Origin: Marinobacter sp.
GTDB lineage: Bacteria > Pseudomonadota > Gammaproteobacteria > Pseudomonadales > Oleiphilaceae
DNA: 35,797 bases
Direction of reading: 5' to 3'
Assembly (NCBI GenBank): GCA_029264995.1
Contig: JAJUKC010000022.1
Location: forward strand, 1-35,797
Shown: positions 7,265 through 15,292 of the stretch, piece after piece
How the letters are laid out: each line of letters starts with the position of its first letter
How positions within the stretch are numbered: position 1 is the stretch's first letter
Notes under the pieces: generated by a model
Told to the model about the DNA's origin: nothing
The model's database searches: none
The model's input: only the letters and a program-made list of their open reading frames with translations
Program-made: the position numbers and the translations under genes

Positions 7265-9040
7265 ATGCGTAGCATCAGGCAACAGATTACCGAGAATCTG
7301 ATCCCCGTATTCCGGCGGAAGCTCTCCGGCGTTGATGCGTTACCGCAATTGGCGGTTCTTGGCCTGCTCTCCGGCATTGTGACCGGCGGCGTGATCCTGC
7401 TGTTCCGACTCGCTATTGAATGGCCACTGGAGCATTTCCTGCCGGGCCAGGGTTCAGAGAGTTTCGAAGAGCTGGACCTGCTCACCCGCGGTCTTCTGCC
7501 CCTGGCCGGGGCTCTGGGGTTGGGCCTTTTTTTGCACAAACTCGCCCTGCACGACCGCAAGGTCGGCATTGTCCATATCATGGAGCGGCTGAACTACCAT
7601 CAGGGCTACATCTCCTTCCGCAGTGCCATGGTTCAGTTTGTTTCCGGGGTTACCACGGTCATCACCGGGCAATCCGCCGGCCGGGAGGGACCTGCCGTAC
7701 ATCTGGGCGCGGCCTTTTCCAGTCTGCTCGGGCAATGGATGAGGCTACCCAACAACAGCATTCGTACGCTGGTCGCCTGCGGTTGTGCCGCTGCCATTTC
7801 CGCCTCCTTCAACACCCCCATCTCCGGCGTGATTTTCGCCATGGAAGTGGTGATGATGGAGTACACCATTGCCGGCTTCACCCCGATTATCCTGGCGGCG
7901 GTCAGCGCTGCCATCGTCACCCAGGCGGTTTACGGCACCGAACCGGCGTTCAGTGTCCCGGCACTGACTATGAATTCGCTGCTGGAGATTCCCTGGATTC
8001 TCGCCATTGCCGTTATTATCGGCATCGCGGCGGCCGGATTTATCCAACTGGTAGATAGTATGGGCCGTTACCATCACCGCCCGGTGTTGCTACGAATTGC
8101 CGTGGCCGGCCTGTTGATGGTGCCCTTCGCCCTGGTCATCCCGGAAACCATGGGCATCGGCTACGATACCGTGAGCGAAACCATTCATGGCGAACTGGGA
8201 TTCTGGTTACTGCTCGGCGCGGGCAGCGCCAAGCTGATCATCACCGGATTGTCCATCGGACTGGGCATGCCCAGCGGTGTTATCGGCCCCACCATCTTCA
8301 TGGGCGCCACCCTGGGCGGCGCCATGGGACTGATCGGCGCCCAGATGTTCCCGGACATTGCCTCATCGGTGGGGTTTTACGCCATGCTGGGTATGGGGGC
8401 GATGATGGGCGCCGTGCTGCAGGCGCCACTGGCGGCATTGATGGCGCTGATGGAGCTCACCCGGAATCCGAACATCATACTGCCAGGCATGCTGATGATT
8501 ACCACCGCCAGCCTGGTGACAAGCGAAGCCTTCGGAAAGAAATCCCTGTTCCTGACCATCCTCAAGAGCCAGGGCCTGAGCTACCAGAACTCCCCCGTTA
8601 TCCAGGCACTGAGGCGGGTTTCTGTGGGCGCCATCATGGAACGGAATATTCTTCGAACCGAACGCGCGCTCACGCTAGAGGAAGCCAAGAAAGCCCTGAA
8701 ATCGGAACCGAAGTGGCTTCTGGTGGAAGGCAGCAACGGCCCCACCGCCCTGCTACCGGCTGTCGATCTGGCCCGCTTTCTTGAGGACACCGAGAAGCAG
8801 GCCGCCGAGGAAGGCACCGAATTACCGGAATCCATTGATCTGATGGAAATCCCCGCCAACCGGCGGGATGTGGCACCGGTTCAGTACCAGGCAACGCTGG
8901 AAGAAGCCCTGCAACAATTCGACAGCACCCAGGCTGAGGCGCTATACGTACAACGCCATGTGGCCCCCATGATTCAACGGGTTTATGGTGTTGTGCTGCA
9001 AACGGATATCGAAAGCTACTACCAATACCGACGGAGTTAA
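7265..9040 (+). CDS. ClC family chloride channel with C-terminal CBS-like region
   Basis: This integral inner-membrane protein belongs to the ClC family of chloride channels and H+/Cl- antiporters. Of 591 residues, about 1-450 form the ClC fold and about 455-590 resemble a CBS pair. The gating glutamate is present in GREGPAVHLG (E141), and GLGMPSGVIGP corresponds to the later anion-binding loop. The first selectivity motif (GSGIP in E. coli ClcA) is not recognisable; HIMERLNYH occupies that place. At the position aligned with the proton-path Glu203 of ClcA there is valine (V195 in FAMEVV), as in many channels. It therefore may be a channel and not an antiporter. hemJ follows after three bases. 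Confidence 0.93.
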   Translation: MRSIRQQITENLIPVFRRKLSGVDALPQLAVLGLLSGIVTGGVILLFRLAIEWPLEHFLPGQGSESFEELDLLTRGLLPLAGALGLGLFLHKLALHDRKVGIVHIMERLNYHQGYISFRSAMVQFVSGVTTVITGQSAGREGPAVHLGAAFSSLLGQWMRLPNNSIRTLVACGCAAAISASFNTPISGVIFAMEVVMMEYTIAGFTPIILAAVSAAIVTQAVYGTEPAFSVPALTMNSLLEIPWILAIAVIIGIAAAGFIQLVDSMGRYHHRPVLLRIAVAGLLMVPFALVIPETMGIGYDTVSETIHGELGFWLLLGAGSAKLIITGLSIGLGMPSGVIGPTIFMGATLGGAMGLIGAQMFPDIASSVGFYAMLGMGAMMGAVLQAPLAALMALMELTRNPNIILPGMLMITTASLVTSEAFGKKSLFLTILKSQGLSYQNSPVIQALRRVSVGAIMERNILRTERALTLEEAKKALKSEPKWLLVEGSNGPTALLPAVDLARFLEDTEKQAAEEGTELPESIDLMEIPANRRDVAPVQYQATLEEALQQFDSTQAEALYVQRHVAPMIQRVYGVVLQTDIESYYQYRRS

Positions 9041-9043
9041 CGA

Positions 9044-9466
9044 ATGCTTTGGGTGAAAGCCTTCCACATTATTTCCCTGGTGTGCTGGTTCGCTGGCATT
9101 TTCTATCTGCCCAGACTGTTCGTGTATCATGCCGCCTGCAAGGATGAACCAGGCAAAGAGCGGTTCAAGGTGATGGAACGCAAGCTTTACCGTGGCATCA
9201 CTACGCCTTCCATGGTCGCCACAGTTGTCTTTGGTGTCTGGTTGCTCAGCTACAACTGGTCCGGGTATTTCAGCCAGGGGTGGCTGCATGCCAAGCTGAC
9301 GCTGGTGGTTTTGCTGATCATCTACCACTTCTACTGTGGTCACCTTGTCAAAGTGTTCCGGGATGATCAGAACACCCGTAGCCACGTGTTCTACCGCTGG
9401 TTTAATGAGCTGCCGGTGTTTGTCCTGCTCGCTGTCGTGATTCTTGCTGTTGTTAAACCATTCTGA
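9044..9466 (+). CDS. hemJ: protoporphyrinogen IX oxidase HemJ
   Basis: HemJ is the membrane enzyme that oxidises protoporphyrinogen IX to protoporphyrin IX near the end of heme synthesis. The 140-residue length, four hydrophobic segments (about 4-24, 53-72, 80-100, 121-139) and the N-terminal pattern HIISLVCWFAGIFYLPRLFVYH fit the UPF0093/HemJ family, with conserved His and Arg residues in the first helix region. The ATG follows GGAGTTAACG. The gene lies between the ClC gene and thiD on one strand with tiny gaps, and hemL, an earlier step of tetrapyrrole synthesis, ends the same group. Confidence 0.92.
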   Translation: MLWVKAFHIISLVCWFAGIFYLPRLFVYHAACKDEPGKERFKVMERKLYRGITTPSMVATVVFGVWLLSYNWSGYFSQGWLHAKLTLVVLLIIYHFYCGHLVKVFRDDQNTRSHVFYRWFNELPVFVLLAVVILAVVKPF

Positions 9467-9477
9467 GGAGATCGGCC

Positions 9478-10269
9478 ATCAAAAGCTTCACCCGCCCCCA
9501 CGTACTGGTGCTCTCCGGGCTGGATCCGTCTGGTGGCGCCGGCATACAGGCAGACATACAGGCCATCACATCCATCGGCGCCCATCCGCTACCAGTGCTC
9601 ACCTGCCTGACCGTGCAGGACACCCGCAACGTATATGGCGCCGAGCCCGTCAGCCCAGACCTGATCAAACAGCAACTGGAGTGCCTTGCCCAGGATACGC
9701 CCATTCACGCCATCAAAACCGGGGCGCTCGGCAATGCCGAAGTGGTGGAGGTACTGGTGGAGTTTGTGCAGAAGCATTCGGGCGTGCCTTTGATTGTCGA
9801 CCCGGTGATCAAGGCGGCTGGCGGTGGCGATCTGGCTGATGATGCGCTTGTCACAGCCATGAAAGACAAACTGTTTGCCAGGGCTGAAATGATTACGCCG
9901 AACGGCATTGAACTGGCTCAGCTCGGCGGCAGCGACAATCCGGCAGAGGCCGCCCGCAACCTTTTGCAGACGGGCTGTGAGTCCGTGCTTGCCACCGGCG
10001 GCCACGGCACCGGCATCCACATTATCAACACACTGTATAATCACGCCCCGGAGCCCATGGAATGGGAGGTGGAACGGGTTGGCAGCAATGAATATCACGG
10101 CACCGGCTGCACGCTGGCAGCGGCCATTGCCGCCGGCCGGGCCATGGGACTGTCACCAAGAGCCGCGATTTCCCAGGCGCAGAATTACGTGCATCGGACG
10201 CTGTTGCATGCACTGACGGTTGGCCAGGGCCAGCGGGTTCCCGACCGGGGTATTCTGTGGGAACGGTAA
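9478..10269 (+). CDS. thiD: hydroxymethylpyrimidine/phosphomethylpyrimidine kinase, probable ATC start
   Basis: ThiD phosphorylates HMP and HMP-phosphate to give HMP-diphosphate for thiamine synthesis. The family motifs are the ribokinase-like GLDPSGGAGIQAD near the N-terminus and the anion-hole HGTGCTLAAAIAA near the C-terminus. The start is odd. The first ATG/GTG/TTG is the GTG at 9508, which has no ribosome site and removes part of the first beta-strand. Thirty bases upstream, ATC at 9478 lies seven bases after GAGGAG (9465-9470) and gives an N-terminus (xKSFTRPHVLVLSG) aligning with other ThiD proteins. I therefore annotate the ATC start (263 codons). The end overlaps thiE by 13 bases. 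Confidence 0.9.
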   Translation: MKSFTRPHVLVLSGLDPSGGAGIQADIQAITSIGAHPLPVLTCLTVQDTRNVYGAEPVSPDLIKQQLECLAQDTPIHAIKTGALGNAEVVEVLVEFVQKHSGVPLIVDPVIKAAGGGDLADDALVTAMKDKLFARAEMITPNGIELAQLGGSDNPAEAARNLLQTGCESVLATGGHGTGIHIINTLYNHAPEPMEWEVERVGSNEYHGTGCTLAAAIAAGRAMGLSPRAAISQAQNYVHRTLLHALTVGQGQRVPDRGILWER

Positions 10270-10925
10270 AGTCTTTGCTTCGACCCGGCCTGTACGCCAT
10301 CACCGATAACCGGTTGACGCCTGCCGACATCCTGATTGCTTCGGTAGAGGCAGCTTTGGCCGGAGGCGCCCGGCTGGTTCAATATCGGGACAAGGGATCA
10401 ACAGCCTCTGAACGACTGGCTCAGGCCAGGAACCTCAACAGCCTGTGCCAGGCGTTCGACGTTCCGCTGCTGATCAATGACGATCCGGAACTTGCCGCCC
10501 GAGTCGGCGCCGCCGGCGTTCATCTGGGCCAGGATGACTGCTCACTGGTCGACGCCAGGCGCTTGCTCGGGGAGCATGCCATTATCGGCATCACCTGCCA
10601 TCACAGCCTGAATCTGGCCCAGACAGCCGCTGACGGCGGTGCGGATTACCTGGCCTTCGGCCGCTTTTACGATTCGACCACCAAGCCCGGTGCGCCGCCG
10701 GCCTCGCCGGACGTTTTAGCCGAGGCAAAAGGCCTCGGGTTACCCATTACAGCCATAGGCGGAATCACCGTTAACAACGCTGAGTCCCTGATCCGTGCCG
10801 GGGCAGACCTGGTTGCCGTAGTCGGCGGCCTGTTCGGCGGCCAACCCTCAGACATAGAAGCCCGGGCCAAGGTATTTCACCGCCTGTTCGCCCGGCATCA
10901 TCCACTTTTTTCACTTTCCGAATAA
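10257..10925 (+). CDS. thiE: thiamine-phosphate synthase
   Basis: ThiE joins HMP-diphosphate and the thiazole phosphate to form thiamine phosphate in the cytoplasm. The 222-residue TIM-barrel shows the usual landmarks: QYRDKGS after the second strand, the diphosphate/Mg contact region LLINDDPELA, GVHLGQDD, and the phosphate-binding AIGGI late in the protein. The GTG start at 10257 follows GGGG by six bases and overlaps the end of thiD by 13 bases, which suggests translational coupling. Together, thiD and thiE supply and consume HMP-diphosphate. Confidence 0.96.
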   Translation: MGTVKSLLRPGLYAITDNRLTPADILIASVEAALAGGARLVQYRDKGSTASERLAQARNLNSLCQAFDVPLLINDDPELAARVGAAGVHLGQDDCSLVDARRLLGEHAIIGITCHHSLNLAQTAADGGADYLAFGRFYDSTTKPGAPPASPDVLAEAKGLGLPITAIGGITVNNAESLIRAGADLVAVVGGLFGGQPSDIEARAKVFHRLFARHHPLFSLSE

Positions 10926-10937
10926 CAGGAGACAACC

Positions 10938-12218
10938 GTGAATCATTCCGAAACCCTCTTTGAACAGGCCCAGAAATACATTCCCGGCGGCGTAAACTCC
11001 CCGGTACGGGCATTCCGTGGTGTTGGCGGTACTCCGGTGTTTTTCAAACACGCCGAGGGCGCCTATCTCTATGATGAGGATGACCGGCGGTACATCGATT
11101 TTATTGGTTCCTGGGGCCCGATGATCCTGGGCCATTCCGACCCCCGCATCAAAGCGGCGCTGCACGCACAGGTCGATCTGGGTGTGGGTTACGGGGCCCC
11201 GACCGCCATTGAAACCGAGATGGCGAAAAAGGTGTGCGAACTGGTGCCCTCCATCGAACTGGTGCGCATGGTCAACTCCGGCACCGAGGCCACCATGAGC
11301 GCCATCCGCCTGGCCCGTGGCTACACCGGCCGCGACAAGATCGTGAAATTCGAAGGTTGCTACCACGGCCACGTAGATTCCCTGCTGGTCAAAGCCGGTT
11401 CCGGCGCCCTGACCCTGGGTGTACCCAACTCACCGGGAATTCCGGCCAGCCTGGCGGAGCACACCCTGACTCTGACCTACAACGACATTGACGAGGTTCG
11501 TGAAACCTTCCGCCAGATGGGCGACCAGATCGCGGCCATTATCGTTGAGCCCGTAGCCGGCAATATGAACTGCATCCCGCCCGTGCCCGGCTTCCTGGAA
11601 GCTCTGCGGGAAGTGTGCGACGAGCATGGCACGGTGCTGATCTTCGATGAGGTGATGACCGGCTTCCGGGTATCGCTCGGCGGCGCCCAGGGATTCTACG
11701 GGGTGAAACCAGACCTGACGGCTCTGGGCAAGGTTATTGGCGGCGGCCTGCCCGTCGGTGCATTCGGCGGTAAGCGCGAAATCATGGAGCATATCTCGCC
11801 GCTGGGCCCGGTTTATCAGGCCGGCACCCTGAGCGGTAACCCACTGGCAATGACCGCCGGGCTGACCACGCTGAATGCCATTTCCGAGCCCGGGTTCCAC
11901 GATCGGCTGACGGAAAAAACCAATCGGGTGAAGGATGGCTTCAAGGCGGCAGCGGATGAAGCCGGCATCCCACTGGCGGTTCAGTCCGCGGGTGCCATGT
12001 TCGGTTTCTTCTTTACTACCGAACCATCCATCACGCGCTTTGACCAGGTGATGGCCTGTGACGTGGAACGCTTCAAGGCATTCTTCCAGGGCATGCTGAA
12101 GGAAGGCGTTTACCTCGCACCGTCGGCATTTGAGGCAGGCTTCACCACGGCAGCATTGTCGGATGAGGACATTGAATTTACCTTGTCGTCTGCGCGCAAG
12201 GTAATGAAAACACTGTAA
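10938..12218 (+). CDS. hemL: glutamate-1-semialdehyde 2,1-aminomutase
   Basis: HemL is a PLP enzyme that moves the amino group of glutamate-1-semialdehyde to form 5-aminolevulinate, the first tetrapyrrole precursor. The 426-residue length is exact for the family. The PLP lysine is K265 in [10 protein letters not shown], with the DEVMTGFR motif ahead of it. The start is GTG with AGGAG at good spacing. It sits 12 bases after thiE and ends at a hairpin shared with the converging lpoP gene. Pseudomonas also has thiD-thiE-hemL together. Confidence 0.98.
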   Translation: MNHSETLFEQAQKYIPGGVNSPVRAFRGVGGTPVFFKHAEGAYLYDEDDRRYIDFIGSWGPMILGHSDPRIKAALHAQVDLGVGYGAPTAIETEMAKKVCELVPSIELVRMVNSGTEATMSAIRLARGYTGRDKIVKFEGCYHGHVDSLLVKAGSGALTLGVPNSPGIPASLAEHTLTLTYNDIDEVRETFRQMGDQIAAIIVEPVAGNMNCIPPVPGFLEALREVCDEHGTVLIFDEVMTGFRVSLGGAQGFYGVKPDLTALGKVIGGGLPVGAFGGKREIMEHISPLGPVYQAGTLSGNPLAMTAGLTTLNAISEPGFHDRLTEKTNRVKDGFKAAADEAGIPLAVQSAGAMFGFFFTTEPSITRFDQVMACDVERFKAFFQGMLKEGVYLAPSAFEAGFTTAALSDEDIEFTLSSARKVMKTL

Positions 12219-12229
12219 ATAAGTGCGTT

Positions 12230-12262
12230 AGCTTCGCTGGCAGTGTGCTTGCCAGCGAAGCT
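12230..12262. terminator. hairpin between hemL and lpoP (convergent)
   Basis: AGCTTCGCTGGCA and TGCCAGCGAAGCT form a perfect 13-base stem with a 7-base loop, between the stop codons of two convergent genes. Neither side has a real U-run, so it is either a weak bidirectional terminator or a 3'-end stabilising structure. Confidence 0.6.
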
Positions 12263-12268
12263 GCTCTT

Positions 12269-12847
12269 CTACAGGGCCGAAGCCCGGGCCTCGGCCTGAT
12301 CGGCCCCCGCCACATTACCACGAGCCCGGCGGATATCCGCCAGCAGCAACCAGCCTGAACGCTGCATGCGTTCATCGTTGCCCGCCAACGAGAGTCCCTT
12401 CAGAGTAAACTGCTCCGCCGCTCCCAGATTGTCCCCGGCAACGTAAGCCTCGGCCAATTTGAAATAGACTTCGGAAGATCTTGGCGCAATGCGCTGGGCA
12501 CGTTCCAGTCGGGCGATGGCGCCGGCAGAATCACCCTGGCGAAGGCGCTGATCGGCATCACGCACCAACGTAAGAGCGGCGGCCGGCAACTGGTCACCGG
12601 ATTCTCTGTAGCTGGGCGCCCGGGTGCTCGGCGAGTCAGGCTCAGTGACCGTCGGTTGCTCACTCTTGCGCCATACCTGTTCATCCTGCTCTTCAGGAAT
12701 ATCGGTGCGTGGTGGTTCCGGCGCCGAACGGCGGTCATCGCCCCCCACGGGCACATAGATGGAGCCGCCACCCGGCCCCGTGGCGCAACCGGCCAGGCCG
12801 ACAAACAGGGCCAGGCAGGCCGACCGAACAATCACTTGTTTATTCAT
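12269..12847 (-). CDS. lpoP: TPR lipoprotein, probable PBP1b activator LpoP
   Basis: This 192-residue protein has a lipoprotein signal ending in LAGC (Cys21), a Pro/Ser/Glu-rich linker (about 25-95), and two to three tetratricopeptide-type helical pairs (about 95-190, with LRQGDSAGAIARLERAQRIAPRSSE). It should be anchored in the outer membrane. The ATG overlaps the mrcB stop (ATGA), so the two are translationally coupled. In Pseudomonas aeruginosa a TPR lipoprotein encoded next to the PBP1b gene, LpoP, is required for PBP1b activity and is unrelated to enterobacterial LpoB. Gene position and architecture make the same role likely here. Confidence 0.8.
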   Translation of the reverse strand: MNKQVIVRSACLALFVGLAGCATGPGGGSIYVPVGGDDRRSAPEPPRTDIPEEQDEQVWRKSEQPTVTEPDSPSTRAPSYRESGDQLPAAALTLVRDADQRLRQGDSAGAIARLERAQRIAPRSSEVYFKLAEAYVAGDNLGAAEQFTLKGLSLAGNDERMQRSGWLLLADIRRARGNVAGADQAEARASAL

Positions 12848-15162
12848 TGAAACAATCCTTCAAACCAACCTCGAATTTGCCGGCCAAGACTGCCGTTGCA
12901 GCCTGTGTGCTGTTCCGGCTCGCTGCCGGCGATAAACGGAATCAGCCGGGCATTGTCGCAGTTTTCTCCGGTCAGCGCCTGCTCACCCGGATTCACCCAG
13001 TGATACCGAACGCCATCCGGCATCACCGGTGAGAAACCGTGCTGGGGAATCTGCGCCATGGTGGCAGACCAGACCGGCAAGGCGCCGGAAGCCCCGGTCA
13101 ACGCGGTCGGGCCGTTATCATCACGGCCGACCCAGGCGACCGCCAGCAGGTCGCCACTGAAACCGGCGAACCAGGAATCACGGCCATCGTCGGTGGTACC
13201 GGTCTTGCCCGCCAGTGTCAGGGAATCCGGTAATCTATAGTAGGCGGACCGGCCCGTGCCTTCCTGCATGGTTTCCTGCATAACGTACTGCACCAGGTGC
13301 ACCGCGGCAGGATCGGCCACCTGATCCACCTTCAGGCTGTACCGTGACAAGGGCTCATTGGCGGCATCGGTGACTTCCCGAATGGTGCGCAGGGGTGTAT
13401 TGAAACCGGAGGTTGCCAGGCCCTGATACAGCTGCGCGACATCCACCGGCGACAGGGAAATGGCCCCCAGAAGCATCGACGGATAATCCGAAATAGGCGT
13501 GGTCACCCCAAAGGCCCTCAGCGTCTCCTGCACCGCCGGTATGCCCACATCCAGCCCTACACGCACGGCCGGCAGGTTGTACGAGCGGGACAGAGCTTCA
13601 TGCAAGGGCACCAGGCCACGCTCCTTGCCATCATAGTTCTGTGGCTGCCAGCGCCGACCATCGTCAAACTCGAGGGTGAAGGCCTTATCCTGAACCGGCG
13701 AAATCAAGGTGTAGCGCTCCGGCTGAGACAGCGCCGTCAGGTAGATAAACGGCTTCACCAGCGAACCGATAGGCCTCCGGGCGTCAACTGCCCGGTTAAA
13801 ACCGGCGAAGCGGGGGTCTTTGCCTCCCACCAGCGCCAACACCTCGCCGGTATCCTTGGCGGTGACAACCACCGCCGCTTCCAGCGCCTCGGCCACCTCT
13901 CCCGATGCCAGGCGAGGCAAGGTATCGGTTGCGGCCTTCTCAGCGGCCTGCTGAACTTCCGGATTCAGGGTGGTGAATATTCTCAGGCCCTCACTCTGCA
14001 GGTCTTCCTCCCGGTAATCCCGCGCCAGGTGCCTGCGCACCAGGTCAATATAGGCCGGGTAGCGATTATCGGTATAGGACGGTTTTGCGCTGAGGCCGAG
14101 AGGCCTGGCACTCGCCTGCCTGGCCTCTTGCCCGGAAATCACCCCGGCCTCGGCCATTTCGTCCAGCACCAGGTTACGCCGCGCTTTGGCCCGCTCCGGG
14201 TGCCGGCGCGGATTGTAATAACTGGGGCCTTTGACCATGCCAATCAGCAGGGCAATCTGGTGGACATCAATATCCTTCAGCGATTCGCCGAAGAAAAACT
14301 GGCTGGCCAGGCCAACACCATGAATGCTGCGAGTGCCTGCCTGGCCCAGATAAACTTCATTCAGGTAGGTTTCGAGGATGTCGTCCTTGTCGTAGTGCAG
14401 CTCCAGCAATACCGACATCAGGGCTTCGTTGCCCTTACGCAGAAGGGTTTGCTCCCGGGTCAGGAAAAAGTTCTTCACCAGTTGCTGGGTCAGTGTACTG
14501 CCGCCCTGAACTATTCGACCGGCCTTGATGTTCGCCACCATCGCCCGCGCAATGGAAAGTGGCGCGATGCCGAAATGCTCGTAGAACTGCCGGTCCTCCA
14601 CCGCCATCAGGCCGGCAATCATGGCCTCGGGCACCTCATCCAGTTCCACCAGAATCCGATCCTCCCGGTGGGACGGGTATATCCCGCCAATCTGTGCAGG
14701 CTCCAGCCGCACAATCGGAGAGCTGTCGCCTTCCATCACTGAAAACGAGCCAACCCGATCACCGCGAACCGCCAGCGACAGACGTCGCCTCGGCTCTTCA
14801 CCATCCGGGAAGGAAAAACCGCGGGTGCTGATCACAAAACGGTCACCGTTTCGCTGCCAGGTTCCGGGCCGACGACCGTCGCCCGAGCGATAGCCTGCCA
14901 GCTCCAGTTCACGGACCAGCGCGGCGGCGCTGATACCGGCACCGTCGTAGAGTTCCAGGGGCCGGGCGTACACCCGGGAGGGCACTTCAAAGCGACGTCC
15001 TTCGAAGCGGGAGGTCACCACGGCATCGAGATAGACCATCCAGCCCGCCAGCAGCACAAGGCACAGGGCAGCTGCGCGAAACAGAAAGCGCCAGAGACCG
15101 GAGCGTTTGCGGCGAGGACTGGATTCGGTTTTTTTCTTGCGGGGAGGTGTTTTTTTACTCAT
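12844..15162 (-). CDS. mrcB: penicillin-binding protein 1B
   Basis: This bifunctional peptidoglycan synthase has a short cytoplasmic basic tail (1-24), one transmembrane helix (about 25-46) and a large periplasmic part. After a UB2H-like domain (about 55-160) comes the GT51 glycosyltransferase with catalytic E189 in MAVEDRQFYEHFG and the QGGSTLTQQ motif. The transpeptidase has S467-LVK470, the SYN motif (S527, N529) and KTGT at 653-656. The total of 772 residues suits PBP1b. No ribosome site precedes the ATG; a TATAAT ends six bases before it (15169-15174), so the transcript may be leaderless. It is coupled to lpoP downstream. Confidence 0.97.
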   Translation of the reverse strand: MSKKTPPRKKKTESSPRRKRSGLWRFLFRAAALCLVLLAGWMVYLDAVVTSRFEGRRFEVPSRVYARPLELYDGAGISAAALVRELELAGYRSGDGRRPGTWQRNGDRFVISTRGFSFPDGEEPRRRLSLAVRGDRVGSFSVMEGDSSPIVRLEPAQIGGIYPSHREDRILVELDEVPEAMIAGLMAVEDRQFYEHFGIAPLSIARAMVANIKAGRIVQGGSTLTQQLVKNFFLTREQTLLRKGNEALMSVLLELHYDKDDILETYLNEVYLGQAGTRSIHGVGLASQFFFGESLKDIDVHQIALLIGMVKGPSYYNPRRHPERAKARRNLVLDEMAEAGVISGQEARQASARPLGLSAKPSYTDNRYPAYIDLVRRHLARDYREEDLQSEGLRIFTTLNPEVQQAAEKAATDTLPRLASGEVAEALEAAVVVTAKDTGEVLALVGGKDPRFAGFNRAVDARRPIGSLVKPFIYLTALSQPERYTLISPVQDKAFTLEFDDGRRWQPQNYDGKERGLVPLHEALSRSYNLPAVRVGLDVGIPAVQETLRAFGVTTPISDYPSMLLGAISLSPVDVAQLYQGLATSGFNTPLRTIREVTDAANEPLSRYSLKVDQVADPAAVHLVQYVMQETMQEGTGRSAYYRLPDSLTLAGKTGTTDDGRDSWFAGFSGDLLAVAWVGRDDNGPTALTGASGALPVWSATMAQIPQHGFSPVMPDGVRYHWVNPGEQALTGENCDNARLIPFIAGSEPEQHTGCNGSLGRQIRGWFEGLFQ

Positions 15163-15168
15163 GGCGGG

Positions 15169-15174
15169 ATTATA
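15169..15174 (-). promoter_or_regulatory. TATAAT immediately before mrcB
   Basis: A perfect -10 hexamer on the minus strand ends six bases before the mrcB ATG, which would place transcription start at or next to the A of ATG. There is no convincing -35 and no Shine-Dalgarno. A second -10-like TATAAC on the minus strand near 15232-15237 could give a normal leader instead. Confidence 0.35.
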
Positions 15175-15292
15175 TCGAAGGGGGCACCGCTATCGGCAGG
15201 TCTGGTGTGTGTTATTTCTGTAATCTGCCCGTTATAGTGGAGCCCTCCAAAAAACGAAAAATCAACAACTTCAAGGATTCCAGGAGCACAAC

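Noticed and set aside
13600..14742. 380-residue open frame antisense to mrcB
   Set aside because: A shadow of the high-GC mrcB coding sequence; no homology features, and all PBP1b motifs are on the minus strand.
15249..15269. A-rich run before the APH/P-loop gene as a possible Hfq/Crc target
   Set aside because: It does not follow the A-A-N repeat strictly and lies upstream of the ribosome site, so it is too weak to call.
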